From: an uncultured Acetatifactor sp.
GTDB lineage: Bacteria; Bacillota; Clostridia; Lachnospirales; Lachnospiraceae
Assembly: GCA_910585615.1 (NCBI GenBank)
Contig: CAJUFO010000002.1
Span: 1-64,000, forward strand
DNA length: 64,000 nt
Direction: 5' to 3'
Below the pieces are notes generated by a model. It was not told the DNA's origin, did not search any database, and saw only the letters and a list, made by a program, of their open reading frames with translations. The translations under genes and the position numbers were made by a program. Numbering within the stretch: the stretch's first letter is position 1; every line of letters begins with the position of its first letter. This document shows, one piece after another, positions 35,742 through 44,821 of this stretch.

Positions 35742-36812
35742 ATGAAGGATAGGATTTATGTATGCCATACTTATTATCATGTGTATGTGACCTTTTTGAA
35801 GGAGCTGGCCCTTTCCGCGGACAAGCGGGGGCAGGCCACCTTGCTGCTGAGCCGGATGTCCATCGACTTCGAGCAGCTGAAGGATCGGGTGGAGGCCACT
35901 GGGCTCTTTGAACGGGTGCTGGAATACGATGAAAAGCATCATAGCTGCTTCCCGGAGCTGGCCAAGTACAAGCGGGACAGGGGGAATATTGTATTCAATA
36001 TGTTCTTTCGGATTCTTTTCACGAAAAAGCTCGCAAGGCTCAATGCACCCTATGTGCCTGTGGATTTCCGGGAATATAGAGACATCTATGTCTTCTGCGA
36101 CAGCGACCCCGTCGGCTATTATCTGAATTGGAAGAGAATCCCTTATCACGCGGTGGAGGACGGCCTGAACACACTGGTGCATATCGATGCCGCCAGATAT
36201 GACAACAGGGGACATTTCGGCATGAAGGTCTTCTTCTCCCAGAAGCTGAATCTGATATTTATCCAGAACGGTTACGGGAAATACTGTATCGATATGGAGG
36301 TCAATGACATCGCTGCCATCCCCTACCCCTGCCCCAAGTATATCCAGGTGCCCAGGCAGACTTTGGTGGACAGGCTTACGGCCGAGGACAAGGATTTGAT
36401 CCTCCGGGCCTTTATCCGGGACAAGGAGGCGCTGGAGCGGCAGATTGCGGCCGGCAGCCAGGTGAATGACAAGATATTGATCCTGACGGAGCCTCTGTGC
36501 ACCCTGGATGTGAGGGAGAGGATTTTCCGGGATCTGGCCCGGCGCTATGGGAAGGAGGGCACGGTGTTCTTAAAGCCTCATCCCAGGGATCTGCTGGACT
36601 ATCGCCGTCTCTTTGCCGAGTATCCCCAGTTCGACCCTACGGTTCCCATGGAGATGCTGAATTTCTTTCCGGGGCTCAGGTTCCGGAAGGTGGTCTCTGT
36701 ACTGACGGAAATCAAGGCGATTCAGTTCGCGGACGAGGCGGTGCGCCTGGGGCCGGATTTTCTGGATAAATACGAGGATCCCAGCGTCCACAGGCAGAAT
36801 GAGATGATTTGA
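35742..36812 (+). CDS. Sialyltransferase-like GT-B enzyme (GT52/polysialyltransferase type)
   Basis: A 356-residue protein (ATG 35742, preceded by GGAGATGGGG). It has hallmarks of bacterial GT-B sialyltransferases: an EDG motif at 139-141 (AVEDGLNT; catalytic acid), a KPHPRD motif (His280-Pro281; CMP binding) and SVLTE downstream at the place of the S/T motif. Such enzymes use CMP-nonulosonic acids. With pseF, pseI and pseG 3-9 kb downstream, CMP-pseudaminic acid or a derivative is the likely donor. No membrane helix; peripheral at the inner face. It is followed by an ABC exporter. Confidence 0.75.
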   Translation: MKDRIYVCHTYYHVYVTFLKELALSADKRGQATLLLSRMSIDFEQLKDRVEATGLFERVLEYDEKHHSCFPELAKYKRDRGNIVFNMFFRILFTKKLARLNAPYVPVDFREYRDIYVFCDSDPVGYYLNWKRIPYHAVEDGLNTLVHIDAARYDNRGHFGMKVFFSQKLNLIFIQNGYGKYCIDMEVNDIAAIPYPCPKYIQVPRQTLVDRLTAEDKDLILRAFIRDKEALERQIAAGSQVNDKILILTEPLCTLDVRERIFRDLARRYGKEGTVFLKPHPRDLLDYRRLFAEYPQFDPTVPMEMLNFFPGLRFRKVVSVLTEIKAIQFADEAVRLGPDFLDKYEDPSVHRQNEMI

Positions 36813-36852
36813 CTTAAGGTAGGAGAGCGAACGGCTTAGGAGAGGGCAGCGA

Positions 36853-38625
36853 ATGACGCAGATTCTGAAAAAACTGAAGGTATTGTTGGATAAGAAGCAA
36901 AAGCTGACCATGGCAGGGCTCGTGGCCCTGATGGTGGTGGGCGCGTTTCTGCAGACCGCGGGCATAGGGCTTTTGGTGCAGGTGGTCAGCGTGGCAATCG
37001 ACAAGACGGCCCTGGAGAAGGATGGCATCGTGAGGGGCTTCTACGATTTCCTGGGCTGTCAGAGCTTCGAGAGCTTTTCGGTGACGGTGATGGCTCTTTT
37101 GATCGTGGTCTTTGCGGTGAAGAACGCGTTCCTGTTCGTGCAGCAGAAGCTGACCTTCGCCTTTGTGTACACCAATCAGTTTAGGACTTCCGAACGGATG
37201 ATGCGAAATTACCTGCGCAGGAGCTATGAATTCTACCTGAACGCGGATACGGCGGTGGTGCAGCGGAGCATCACTTCAGATGTGAACAATATGTATGCAT
37301 TGATTTTGGCCCTGCTGCAGCTGCTGTCCGACGGGGTGGTGTCCCTGTTCGTGGTGGGATACTGCCTGATGACCAACGGGGGCATGACTATACTGCTGGC
37401 GGTTTCCCTGGTGGCCCTATTGGCGGCTATCAAGACGGTGCTGAAGCCCATCATGCACAAGGCAGGGGAGGACAACCAAAATTACTACAGCGGCCTCTTC
37501 AAATGGATTTCCCAGACGGTGCAGGGCATCAAGGCAGTCAAGATCATCTGTAAGGAACAGTACTTCGTGGAGGAGTACCGCAAATGCGGAAGGGGCTATG
37601 TGAACGCGGTCCAGCGTTACAGCCTGTACAACAATGTGCCCAAGCTCCTGATTGAGACGGTCTGCATCGCGGTGATGATGGGCTACATGATTGTGCTGAC
37701 CGTGACGGGGACGTCCACGGAAACTATGCTGGAGGTGCTCTCTACCCTGGCGGCCGCGGCCTTCGTGCTCCTGCCCGCGGTGAACCGCATCAACAACCAG
37801 ATTAATTCCATCGCTTATTTTGAGCCCTTCTTCATGGGAGTCAGCGACAACCTGCAGGAGGAGATCGAGGACGACAAGGTAGACATGTCCTTTGCCACGG
37901 AGGAGGAGAAGCTTCCGCTGAAGCAAGCCATCGAGCTGAGGGACATTACCTATGCTTACCCGAATACGGACAAGCTGATTTTCGACCATGCGGAGCTGAC
38001 CATAGACATCGGCTCCGCAGTGGGCATCGTAGGGGTCTCCGGTGCGGGGAAGAGCACTATCGTGGACGTGCTGCTGGGGCTTTTAGAAGTAAGGAGCGGG
38101 ACAATCTACGCGGACGGCGTGGACGTAAAGACCTGCTACAGAAGCTTTCTGAAGAATATCGGCTATATCCCCCAGATGATTTTCATGCTGGACGACACCA
38201 TCCGGCGGAATGTGGCCTTTGGCGTGCAGGACGAGTGCATTGATGAGCGAAAAGTCTGGGAGGCGCTGCGGGAGGCCCAGCTGGACGAGTTCGTAAAGTC
38301 CTTGCCGGATGGGCTGGACACCGGTATCGGGGAGAGGGGCATCAGGCTTTCCGGAGGGCAGCGGCAGCGCATCGGCATCGCCAGGGCACTTTACTATGAC
38401 CCGGAGGTATTGATCCTGGACGAGGCCACATCGGCCCTGGACAACGATACAGAGGCTGCCATCATGGCCGCCATCAACAGGCTCCACGGCAGGAAGACTT
38501 TGGTCATCATCGCCCACAGGCTCCAGACCATCGAGAAATGCGATATGGTGTACCGGGTGGAGGACGGGAAAATCGTCCCGGAGCGCCAGGGAGGCGGCCC
38601 GGAGGCAGCACAGAGGAGAGCATAA
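36853..38625 (+). CDS. ABC exporter (MsbA/PglK-like), fused permease and ATPase
   Basis: A 590-residue half-transporter. Six membrane helices lie in residues 1-310. The ATPase domain has Walker A GVSGAGKST (about 396-404), signature LSGGQRQR (about 499), Walker B VLILDEATSALD (about 520) and the switch His in IIAHR. The arrangement matches lipid-linked oligosaccharide flippases such as PglK. No Wzx flippase is seen in the window, so this may carry a lipid-linked unit containing the nonulosonic acid across the membrane. It lies between the sialyltransferase-like gene and a GT2 gene. Confidence 0.85.
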   Translation: MTQILKKLKVLLDKKQKLTMAGLVALMVVGAFLQTAGIGLLVQVVSVAIDKTALEKDGIVRGFYDFLGCQSFESFSVTVMALLIVVFAVKNAFLFVQQKLTFAFVYTNQFRTSERMMRNYLRRSYEFYLNADTAVVQRSITSDVNNMYALILALLQLLSDGVVSLFVVGYCLMTNGGMTILLAVSLVALLAAIKTVLKPIMHKAGEDNQNYYSGLFKWISQTVQGIKAVKIICKEQYFVEEYRKCGRGYVNAVQRYSLYNNVPKLLIETVCIAVMMGYMIVLTVTGTSTETMLEVLSTLAAAAFVLLPAVNRINNQINSIAYFEPFFMGVSDNLQEEIEDDKVDMSFATEEEKLPLKQAIELRDITYAYPNTDKLIFDHAELTIDIGSAVGIVGVSGAGKSTIVDVLLGLLEVRSGTIYADGVDVKTCYRSFLKNIGYIPQMIFMLDDTIRRNVAFGVQDECIDERKVWEALREAQLDEFVKSLPDGLDTGIGERGIRLSGGQRQRIGIARALYYDPEVLILDEATSALDNDTEAAIMAAINRLHGRKTLVIIAHRLQTIEKCDMVYRVEDGKIVPERQGGGPEAAQRRA

Positions 38626-39669
38626 ATGCAGCTAAGCGTCATCGTGCCGGTCTATAATATGGCCGCGGAGGGAAAACTGGAATATTGCATGGACTCCCTG
38701 GTAAACCAGACCGTAGAGGACATGGAGATTATAGCGGTGGACGACGCCTCCACGGACAGCTCCCTGGAAATCCTGCGCTCCTATCAGGAGAGATATCCGG
38801 AGAAGGTGAAGGTGATCGCCTGTTCCGTGAACAGACGGCAGGGCGGCGCGAAGAACCGGGGGCTTGAGGCAGCGGCAGGGGAGTGGGTCGGCTTCGTGGA
38901 CAGCGACGACTGGGTGGCGCCTCGGTTCTATGAACGGCTGCTTGCAAAAGCCCGGGAGACCGGGGCGGATGTGGTGGGCTGCGATTATAGCCTGGTGTCC
39001 GGACATACCTATGAGCAGGGCAGGATCGTGGTGAACAACACCCCGGATCAGACCGGCATTCTGGATCGGGAGCGGCACAGGAAGCTGCTTCTGCAGCCTG
39101 GCAGCATGGTGATAAAAATTTATCGGCACAGCGTCATACGGGAGAACGGACTGAGCTTTCCGGAGGGCATTTTCTATGAGGATAATTGTGCGGGGCCTTT
39201 GTGGTCACTCTACTTTACCCATTTTGAGCGGGTGGAGGAGCCGCTTTATTATTACTATCAGCATGAGGCTTCCACAGTGCACCACATCACGGAAGAGCGG
39301 TGCCGGGACAGGATGCGGGCAGAGGAGATTTTCTATGAAGAGTGCGAAAGGCGGGGGATTCTGGAGCGGTATCGCCCCGAGATAGAATACCGGTTTTCAG
39401 AGCTGTACTATGTGATTACGCTGTTTTCCTATATGCAGGGCGTGAGGCGTCCCAGGCTTTCCTTCGTGAAGGAGCTGAGGGAGGGCGTGGAGGCGCGATT
39501 TCCGGATTTCAGGGAGAATGAATACTACAGGCAGCGGATCGGGAGCGAGGAGCGCAGGCTCATCGCCATGCAGCGGCAGTCGGACCTGCGGTTCTTCTGC
39601 TGCTATCGGATGAAGCTTGCGGTGCGGCGGATGAAGGCTGGTTTTGGGAAAGGCCGGGCCTGCTTTTAG
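38626..39669 (+). CDS. GT2 glycosyltransferase (cytosolic)
   Basis: A 347-residue enzyme beginning right at the preceding stop (TAA then ATG). GT-A domain: LSVIVPVYNMAAEGKLEYC, VDDASTDSS and FVDSDDW (metal site near 86-92), with EDNCAGPL as the catalytic-base region. The C-terminal third is helical and basic, with no membrane helix. It probably adds a sugar to the lipid-linked unit exported by the adjacent ABC protein. Specificity unknown. Confidence 0.82.
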   Translation: MQLSVIVPVYNMAAEGKLEYCMDSLVNQTVEDMEIIAVDDASTDSSLEILRSYQERYPEKVKVIACSVNRRQGGAKNRGLEAAAGEWVGFVDSDDWVAPRFYERLLAKARETGADVVGCDYSLVSGHTYEQGRIVVNNTPDQTGILDRERHRKLLLQPGSMVIKIYRHSVIRENGLSFPEGIFYEDNCAGPLWSLYFTHFERVEEPLYYYYQHEASTVHHITEERCRDRMRAEEIFYEECERRGILERYRPEIEYRFSELYYVITLFSYMQGVRRPRLSFVKELREGVEARFPDFRENEYYRQRIGSEERRLIAMQRQSDLRFFCCYRMKLAVRRMKAGFGKGRACF

Positions 39670-39719
39670 AAGGAAAATAGAAATAAAATCAAGAGAGCAA
39701 AGGACAGAGAGGAATCATC

Positions 39720-40424
39720 ATGAGACAGATAGCAATCATCACGGCCAGGGGAGGGAGCAAGCGCATCCCCAGGAAAAATATCAAGGAGTTCTGCGGCAGG
39801 CCCATTTTGGCCTATTCCATCGATGCGGCGCTTAGGTCCGGCACCTTCGATGTGGTGATGGTGTCCACGGACGATGAGGAGATTGCGGAGGCGGCGAAGC
39901 GCTATGGCGCGGAAGTCCCCTTCTTTCGGAGCCCGGAGATGTCCAATGACTATGCCTCCACGCCCCAGGTGCTGACGGAGGTGATGGGGGAATACAGGAA
40001 GCGGGGACAGGAGTTCGACCTGCTGTGCGGCATCTACCCTACGGCGCCCTTCCTGCGCCCGGAGACGCTGAAGGCCGCTATGGATCTGCTGGCGGAGTCC
40101 GGTGCGGACGCGGTCCAGCCGGTGGTGCGGTTCGACTTCCCGCCCCAGAGAGGGGTGGTGATAAAGGACGGGGAGGTGCAGTTCAAGTGGCCCCAGTACC
40201 GCGATTTCAGATCCCAGGATTTGGAGCCCTTCTACCATGACGTGGGGCAGTTCTACTGCCTGAACGCCAGGAGCTTTGAGGTGCAGAGCATGTTGGTGAT
40301 GGCCCGGACGCTCCCCTTCGTCATGTCGGAGCTGGAGGTACAGGACATCGACACGGAGGAAGACTGGAAGCTGGCGGAGCTGAAATACCGGCTGATGCAC
40401 GAAAATAAGGTTGCTGAAGTATGA
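39720..40424 (+). CDS. pseF: CMP-pseudaminic acid synthetase (cytidylyltransferase), PseF
   Basis: A 234-residue nucleotidyltransferase with the NeuA/PseF signature ITARGGSKRIPRKNIKEF (7-24), STDDEEIAEAAKRYGAEVPF, and IYPTAPFLRP. Family-typical length. It activates a nonulosonic acid with CTP, the last pathway step. SD GAGAGGA is located before ATG 39720. First gene of the run pseF, adenylation enzyme, formyltransferase, carrier protein, pseI-fusion, pseG. NeuA and LegF are close relatives; PseB, PseC and PseG argue for PseF. Confidence 0.88.
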   Translation: MRQIAIITARGGSKRIPRKNIKEFCGRPILAYSIDAALRSGTFDVVMVSTDDEEIAEAAKRYGAEVPFFRSPEMSNDYASTPQVLTEVMGEYRKRGQEFDLLCGIYPTAPFLRPETLKAAMDLLAESGADAVQPVVRFDFPPQRGVVIKDGEVQFKWPQYRDFRSQDLEPFYHDVGQFYCLNARSFEVQSMLVMARTLPFVMSELEVQDIDTEEDWKLAELKYRLMHENKVAEV

Positions 40425-40448
40425 GATATAGAAAAAAGGAAGAAGAAA

Positions 40449-41969
40449 ATGCAGGCAAACGTATTGGAATGGCTGGAGGGGACGGCGGCGCGGCTGCCGG
40501 ACAGGACGGCCCTCTGGGATGAGACGGAGCAGATGACCTACCGGGAGTACAGGGAGGGGAGCGTGAAAATCGCGGGCGCCATCCTGGACACGCTGGGACA
40601 GAGCAAGTGCCCTATAGTGGTATATATAGAGAAGAGCGTGAAGGTGCTGGTGTCCTTCATGGGGATTGCCTACAGCGGCAACTTCTATTCGCCCATTGAC
40701 ATAGACATGCCCAGCCAGCGGGTGGACCGGATCCTGGAGGTATTGCAGCCGAAGCTGGTGATCACCACCAGGGCGCTGCGGCCGGAATTCGGGAAATTCG
40801 CCTTTTCCGGGGAATTCCTGATTTATGAGGATGTGCTGGCTGCCAAGGAGCAGGCGGACATGGAGGGGCAGGTGCTGGAAGCGGCGAACCGGATTATAGA
40901 CACAGACTTGCTGTATGTGCTGTTCACCTCGGGCTCCACGGGAATCCCCAAGGGGGTATGCATCACCCACAGAAGCGTAATCGACTACACGGATTGGGTT
41001 ACGGAGACTTTCCAAATCTCCCGGGAGGACCGGTTCGGGAACCAGGCCCCCTTCTATTTTGACAATTCCATCCTGGACATCTACTCCACCATGAAGACGG
41101 GGGCGGAGCTGGACATCGTGCCGAAAAAGCTGTTCTCCCAGCCCGTGCGGCTGCTGGAGTGGATCAGAGAGCGGCAGGTGGACACCATCTTCTGGGTTCC
41201 GTCGGCCCTGATGGTGGTGTCGAAGCTGAAGGCATTCCGAAACGTGGATTTGTCGCATACGCTGAAGCGTGTATTGTTCTGCGGCGAAGTGATGCCGAAC
41301 AAGCAGCTGAATATCTGGAGGAGGCACCTGCCGGATGTGCTGTACGCCAATCTCTACGGCCCTACGGAGATTACGGACGCGTGCACCTACTACATCGTGG
41401 ACAGGGAGTTCCAGGACGATGAGAGCCTTCCAATCGGCATCCCCATGAAGAATACGGAAATCATGGTGCTGGACAGCGAGGACTGTCTGGTGACGGAAGC
41501 GGGTACAGTGGGCGAGCTGTGCGTCAGGGGAACCAGCCTTTCCACCGGCTATTACAATAACCCGGAGAAGACCGCGGCGGCTTTCGTGCAGAACCCTCTG
41601 CAGACAGCTTATGAGGAGAAGATATACCGGACAGGGGATTTGGTGCAGTACAATGAGCGGGGAGAGCTGATCTACCTTTCCAGGAAGGATTTCCAGATCA
41701 AGCATATGGGCCACCGCATCGAGCTGGGAGAAATCGAGACGGCGGCATCCTCTCTGCCGGAGATTACCATGTGCTGCTGCCTGTATGACGAAAAAAAGAG
41801 CAGAATCGTTCTGTTTTTGGATAAAGAACTGACCAGGGAGGAAATCGGCGAGAGGCTCCGCGCCATGATACCGGAGTATATGCTGCCCGGAAGGGTCGTG
41901 TACATGGAAGATATGCCGCTGAACGCCAACGGCAAGATAGACAGAGTGAAGCTGAAGGAATATTTGTGA
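40449..41969 (+). CDS. Stand-alone amino-acid adenylation enzyme (NRPS A-domain/DltA-like)
   Basis: A 506-residue adenylate-forming enzyme with all core motifs: LFTSGSTGIPKGV (158-170), FYFDNSILD with the Asp (205) that binds the substrate amine in amino-acid-activating domains, NLYGPTE (301-307), YRTGDL (393-398), and the C-terminal NGKIDR with Lys496. It should make aminoacyl-AMP and load the carrier protein encoded at 42858. Its stop overlaps the formyltransferase start (TGATG). DltA is the nearest household relative, but no dltB or dltD is nearby and the neighbours are pseudaminic-acid genes. The amino acid cannot be deduced from sequence alone. Confidence 0.88.
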   Translation: MQANVLEWLEGTAARLPDRTALWDETEQMTYREYREGSVKIAGAILDTLGQSKCPIVVYIEKSVKVLVSFMGIAYSGNFYSPIDIDMPSQRVDRILEVLQPKLVITTRALRPEFGKFAFSGEFLIYEDVLAAKEQADMEGQVLEAANRIIDTDLLYVLFTSGSTGIPKGVCITHRSVIDYTDWVTETFQISREDRFGNQAPFYFDNSILDIYSTMKTGAELDIVPKKLFSQPVRLLEWIRERQVDTIFWVPSALMVVSKLKAFRNVDLSHTLKRVLFCGEVMPNKQLNIWRRHLPDVLYANLYGPTEITDACTYYIVDREFQDDESLPIGIPMKNTEIMVLDSEDCLVTEAGTVGELCVRGTSLSTGYYNNPEKTAAAFVQNPLQTAYEEKIYRTGDLVQYNERGELIYLSRKDFQIKHMGHRIELGEIETAASSLPEITMCCCLYDEKKSRIVLFLDKELTREEIGERLRAMIPEYMLPGRVVYMEDMPLNANGKIDRVKLKEYL

Positions 41970-42889
41970 TGGCATATACGAAATTTGAGAAAATCATTAT
42001 CATAGGATACGGCAGGGTAACGGGCCAGGTGCTGGAGCATGTCTGCGACCGGAAGAGCGATTATGGATATTCGGTGGAGTATATCGAGCATGAACCCCAC
42101 CCTTTCAGCACTCTGAAAAAGACCTGCCAGGCCCGGGGAGTCCCTTATTTCTCCATACCGGAGAAATGGGAGCTTGGAAGGAGGCTGGAGGCGGTGGAGG
42201 AGGAGACATTGATTCTCAGCGCCAGCAACAATTTCCTGTTCCCGGCCTCCGTGGTAGAAAAGCCCAATGTGGCTATCGTGAATTTCCACAATGCGCTGCT
42301 TCCCAGATTTCCCGGCAGGAACGCCCCCAGCTGGGCCATCTATGAGGGGGAGGGCAAGACCGGCATCACCTGGCATTATGTGACGGAAGGGGTGGACGAG
42401 GGCGGGGTCATCCTTCAGAAGAGCTGCGGGATAGGCCCGGACGTCAAGGCCTATGAGCTGACGGAACGCCTGATGGCGCTGGCCTATGAGGGATTCTGTG
42501 AATGCTTCCCGGGAATTCTGGAGGGGACCGCGGAGGCCAGGCCCCAGGAGGCCCGGCAGGGGCGGAGGCTTTACCGGTCGAAAGAGGTGCCCGGAGGAGG
42601 GCATTTCGACACCCGGGACGCGCCGGAACAGATTTACCGGCTGCTCCGTGCCCTGGATTACGGGAAAAGCGCCATCTTTCCCCGGGCTACGGCGACCCAT
42701 GAGGGAAGGGAGATCAGGATCCTGCGCTACAGGAAATTGGATCGGGAAGCCGCACAGGAGGACGGCGGAGGGAAGGGATTTCTCTATCTGCCGCTGGATG
42801 AAGCGTATGTGCTGAGATTGAAGTACGAGGAAATCGGGAAAGGGACGGAGGATGAGCATGGAAGAAAAGATACTGGAGCTGTTGGCTGA
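41969..42889 (+). CDS. Formyltransferase (Fmt/NRPS F-domain-like)
   Basis: A 306-residue protein. A Rossmann-like N-terminus (IIIIGYGRVTGQVLEH) and the Formyl_trans_N catalytic set NFH (Asn105, His107, in VNFHNALLPRFPGRNAP) with Asp143 in TEGVDEGGVIL are visible; the C-terminal ~100 residues form a second domain. Such enzymes move formyl from 10-formyl-tetrahydrofolate to an amine. It lies between an adenylation enzyme (1-nt overlap upstream) and a carrier protein (32-nt overlap downstream), so N-formylation of the carrier-bound amino acid is the most direct reading. A sugar-nucleotide amine is the alternative substrate. Confidence 0.85.
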   Translation: MAYTKFEKIIIIGYGRVTGQVLEHVCDRKSDYGYSVEYIEHEPHPFSTLKKTCQARGVPYFSIPEKWELGRRLEAVEEETLILSASNNFLFPASVVEKPNVAIVNFHNALLPRFPGRNAPSWAIYEGEGKTGITWHYVTEGVDEGGVILQKSCGIGPDVKAYELTERLMALAYEGFCECFPGILEGTAEARPQEARQGRRLYRSKEVPGGGHFDTRDAPEQIYRLLRALDYGKSAIFPRATATHEGREIRILRYRKLDREAAQEDGGGKGFLYLPLDEAYVLRLKYEEIGKGTEDEHGRKDTGAVG

Positions 42890-43085
42890 GATAGACGAGG
42901 GAATCCTCTCCTATGACGGGGACGATTTGTTCGAGGCGGGACTGTTGGACTCCTTTCAGGTGATAGAGCTGGTGGAGATGCTGGAGGAGAACTTTGACAT
43001 GGAGATAGACGCGGAGCATGTGGTGGCGGAGAATTTCGCCACCAAGGAAGCGATATTGGAGCTGATGCGTCGGCTGCTGGCGTGA
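42858..43085 (+). CDS. Acyl/peptidyl carrier protein
   Basis: A 75-residue acidic four-helix protein with the phosphopantetheine site GLLDSFQVIEL (Ser32). ATG at 42858 is chosen over 42852 because GGAGG lies 7 nt before it and only 1 nt before the other. It overlaps the formyltransferase gene by 32 nt. It is the natural acceptor for the upstream adenylation enzyme. No condensation or thioesterase domain is nearby, so a separate transferase must release the group. Confidence 0.88.
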   Translation: MEEKILELLAEIDEGILSYDGDDLFEAGLLDSFQVIELVEMLEENFDMEIDAEHVVAENFATKEAILELMRRLLA

Positions 43086-43165
43086 AAGGGCGTAAGCGCG
43101 GCGCGGACGGTTCCGGACTGACCGGCAGACAGGGGAAGCCGCCAGGCCCCAGGGAGGGATGAGAG

Positions 43166-44821
43166 ATGGACAGAATCAAGGTGGGAAAACACTCTATCGG
43201 CGAGGGATGCCCCGCGTATCTGATAGCGGAGATGTCAGCGAACCATGCGGGCAGCCTGGAGCGGGCGAAGGAAATCGTCCACGCCGCCAAGGAGAGCGGC
43301 GCCAACTGTATCAAGATACAGACCTACACGCCGGATACGCTGACGATTGACTGCAGCAACCGGTATTTTCAGGTGGGGAACGGCACATGGGAGGGGGAGA
43401 ACCTCTACAAGCTCTACGGAAAGGGATATACGCCCTGGGAATGGCAGGCGGACCTAAAGGCGGAGGCTGAGAAGGTGGGAATCGACTTCCTCTCCACCCC
43501 TTTCGACAGGACCTCCGTGGACTTCCTGGAGGAGCTGGGACTGCAGTTCTATAAGATTGCCTCTTTCGAGATGATAGACCTGCCGCTGGTAGAGTATGTG
43601 GCCTCCAAGGGCAAGCCGGTCATCATGTCCACGGGCATGGGGACTTTGGAGGAAATCAGGGAGGCGGTAGAGGCCGTGAGGAAGACCGGAAACGGACAGC
43701 TCGCGCTGCTGCGCTGTTCCAGCGCCTATCCCGCAGATCCCGCACAGATGCATCTGTCCACCATACAGGACATGAAGAAGCGCTTCGGGCTTCCCGTAGG
43801 CCTGTCGGATCATTCCTTGGGTTCCATGAGCGCTGTGGCCGCTGTGGCGCTGGGGGCGAAGATCGTGGAGAAGCATTTCTGCATCAGCCGGGAGATAGAG
43901 AATCCCGATGCCTCCTTTTCCATGACGCCACAGGAGTACAAGGCCATGGTCCGGGACATCAGGACGGTGGAGGAGGCCATAGGGGAGCCTGCCTATGGGG
44001 TGAGCCCTCAGGAGGAGAGCAGCATGGTGTTCCGTCGCTCCATCTTTGCGGTGCGGGATATCGCCGCAGGGGAGAGGCTTACACCGGACAATGTCCGCAT
44101 CATCCGGCCCGGCTATGGCCTGAAACCGAAATATTACAGAGATATAATCGGGATGAGGACGGACAGGGCCCTGGAGAGGGGCACCCCCCTGTCCTTTGAC
44201 GCGCTGGAAAAGGGAGCGATTCTTTTTGTTACCAACAATGGGAATACGGAGGATTTGTACCGTTGGCTTTCGGAGAGGGAACCGAAGGTATACAGGATTG
44301 AAAACAAGCTGACCCCGGAGGCGATGGAGCAGATGGCGCCGTCATTCATCATCAGCTTCAATTACCGCCATATGATTCCTGAGGAGGTTCTGCGGAGGAT
44401 GCCGGGCAGGGTCATCAATCTCCACACCTCCCTGCTGCCCTATAACAGAGGCTCCAGCCCCAACTTCTTCAGCTTCCTCTGTGACACGCCAAAGGGCGTC
44501 ACCATCCATCTGGTGGACAGGGGGCTGGATACAGGGGACATCCTCTGCCAGAGAGAGATTTCCTTCGACGAGGAGAAGGAGACATTCGCCTCTTCCTACG
44601 ACAGACTGCTTCTGGAGGTCAAGGAGCTGTTTCGGGAAAACTGGGAGAAAATCAAGCGCGGCGATGTGGTGCCCAGAAGGCAGGAGGGAGAGGGAAGCTT
44701 CCACAGGATGCGGGAGCTTACGGCCATCCGGGAGCAGATGCCCTTTACCTGGTTCGAAACCGTGGCCAATTTCAAGCGACGCTACAGGGAGGCCGAAGCG
44801 GGCAAAGGGGTGCAGGCATGA
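43166..44821 (+). CDS. pseI: Pseudaminic acid synthase (PseI) fused to a formyltransferase domain
   Basis: A 551-residue protein. Residues 1-270 are the NeuB/PseI TIM barrel (AEMSANHAGSLERA, FLSTPFD, MSTGMGT, GLSDHSLG, EKHFCISRE), and about 285-345 form the SAF/antifreeze-like domain (RSIFAVRDIAAGERL). PseI normally stops near residue 350; here about 200 residues of Formyl_trans_N type follow, with the catalytic set Asn418 and His420 (INLHTSLLPYNRG) and Asp455 (GLDTGDI). PseI condenses 2,4-diacetamido-trideoxyaltrose with phosphoenolpyruvate. The fused domain predicts formylation of an amine on the same sugar or its precursor. The stop overlaps pseG (ATGA). The fusion is uninterrupted. Confidence 0.88.
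   Translation: MDRIKVGKHSIGEGCPAYLIAEMSANHAGSLERAKEIVHAAKESGANCIKIQTYTPDTLTIDCSNRYFQVGNGTWEGENLYKLYGKGYTPWEWQADLKAEAEKVGIDFLSTPFDRTSVDFLEELGLQFYKIASFEMIDLPLVEYVASKGKPVIMSTGMGTLEEIREAVEAVRKTGNGQLALLRCSSAYPADPAQMHLSTIQDMKKRFGLPVGLSDHSLGSMSAVAAVALGAKIVEKHFCISREIENPDASFSMTPQEYKAMVRDIRTVEEAIGEPAYGVSPQEESSMVFRRSIFAVRDIAAGERLTPDNVRIIRPGYGLKPKYYRDIIGMRTDRALERGTPLSFDALEKGAILFVTNNGNTEDLYRWLSEREPKVYRIENKLTPEAMEQMAPSFIISFNYRHMIPEEVLRRMPGRVINLHTSLLPYNRGSSPNFFSFLCDTPKGVTIHLVDRGLDTGDILCQREISFDEEKETFASSYDRLLLEVKELFRENWEKIKRGDVVPRRQEGEGSFHRMRELTAIREQMPFTWFETVANFKRRYREAEAGKGVQA

Noticed and set aside
39666..41975. 769-codon minus-strand open frame opposite pseF and the adenylation gene
   Set aside because: Same antisense artefact; the plus-strand products carry complete catalytic motifs.
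40449..43085. Reading the adenylation enzyme and carrier protein as a dlt (teichoic acid D-alanylation) operon
   Set aside because: No dltB or dltD is present, a formyltransferase gene lies between the two with overlaps on both sides, and pse genes flank the set. It is kept as an alternative only for the adenylation enzyme's substrate.
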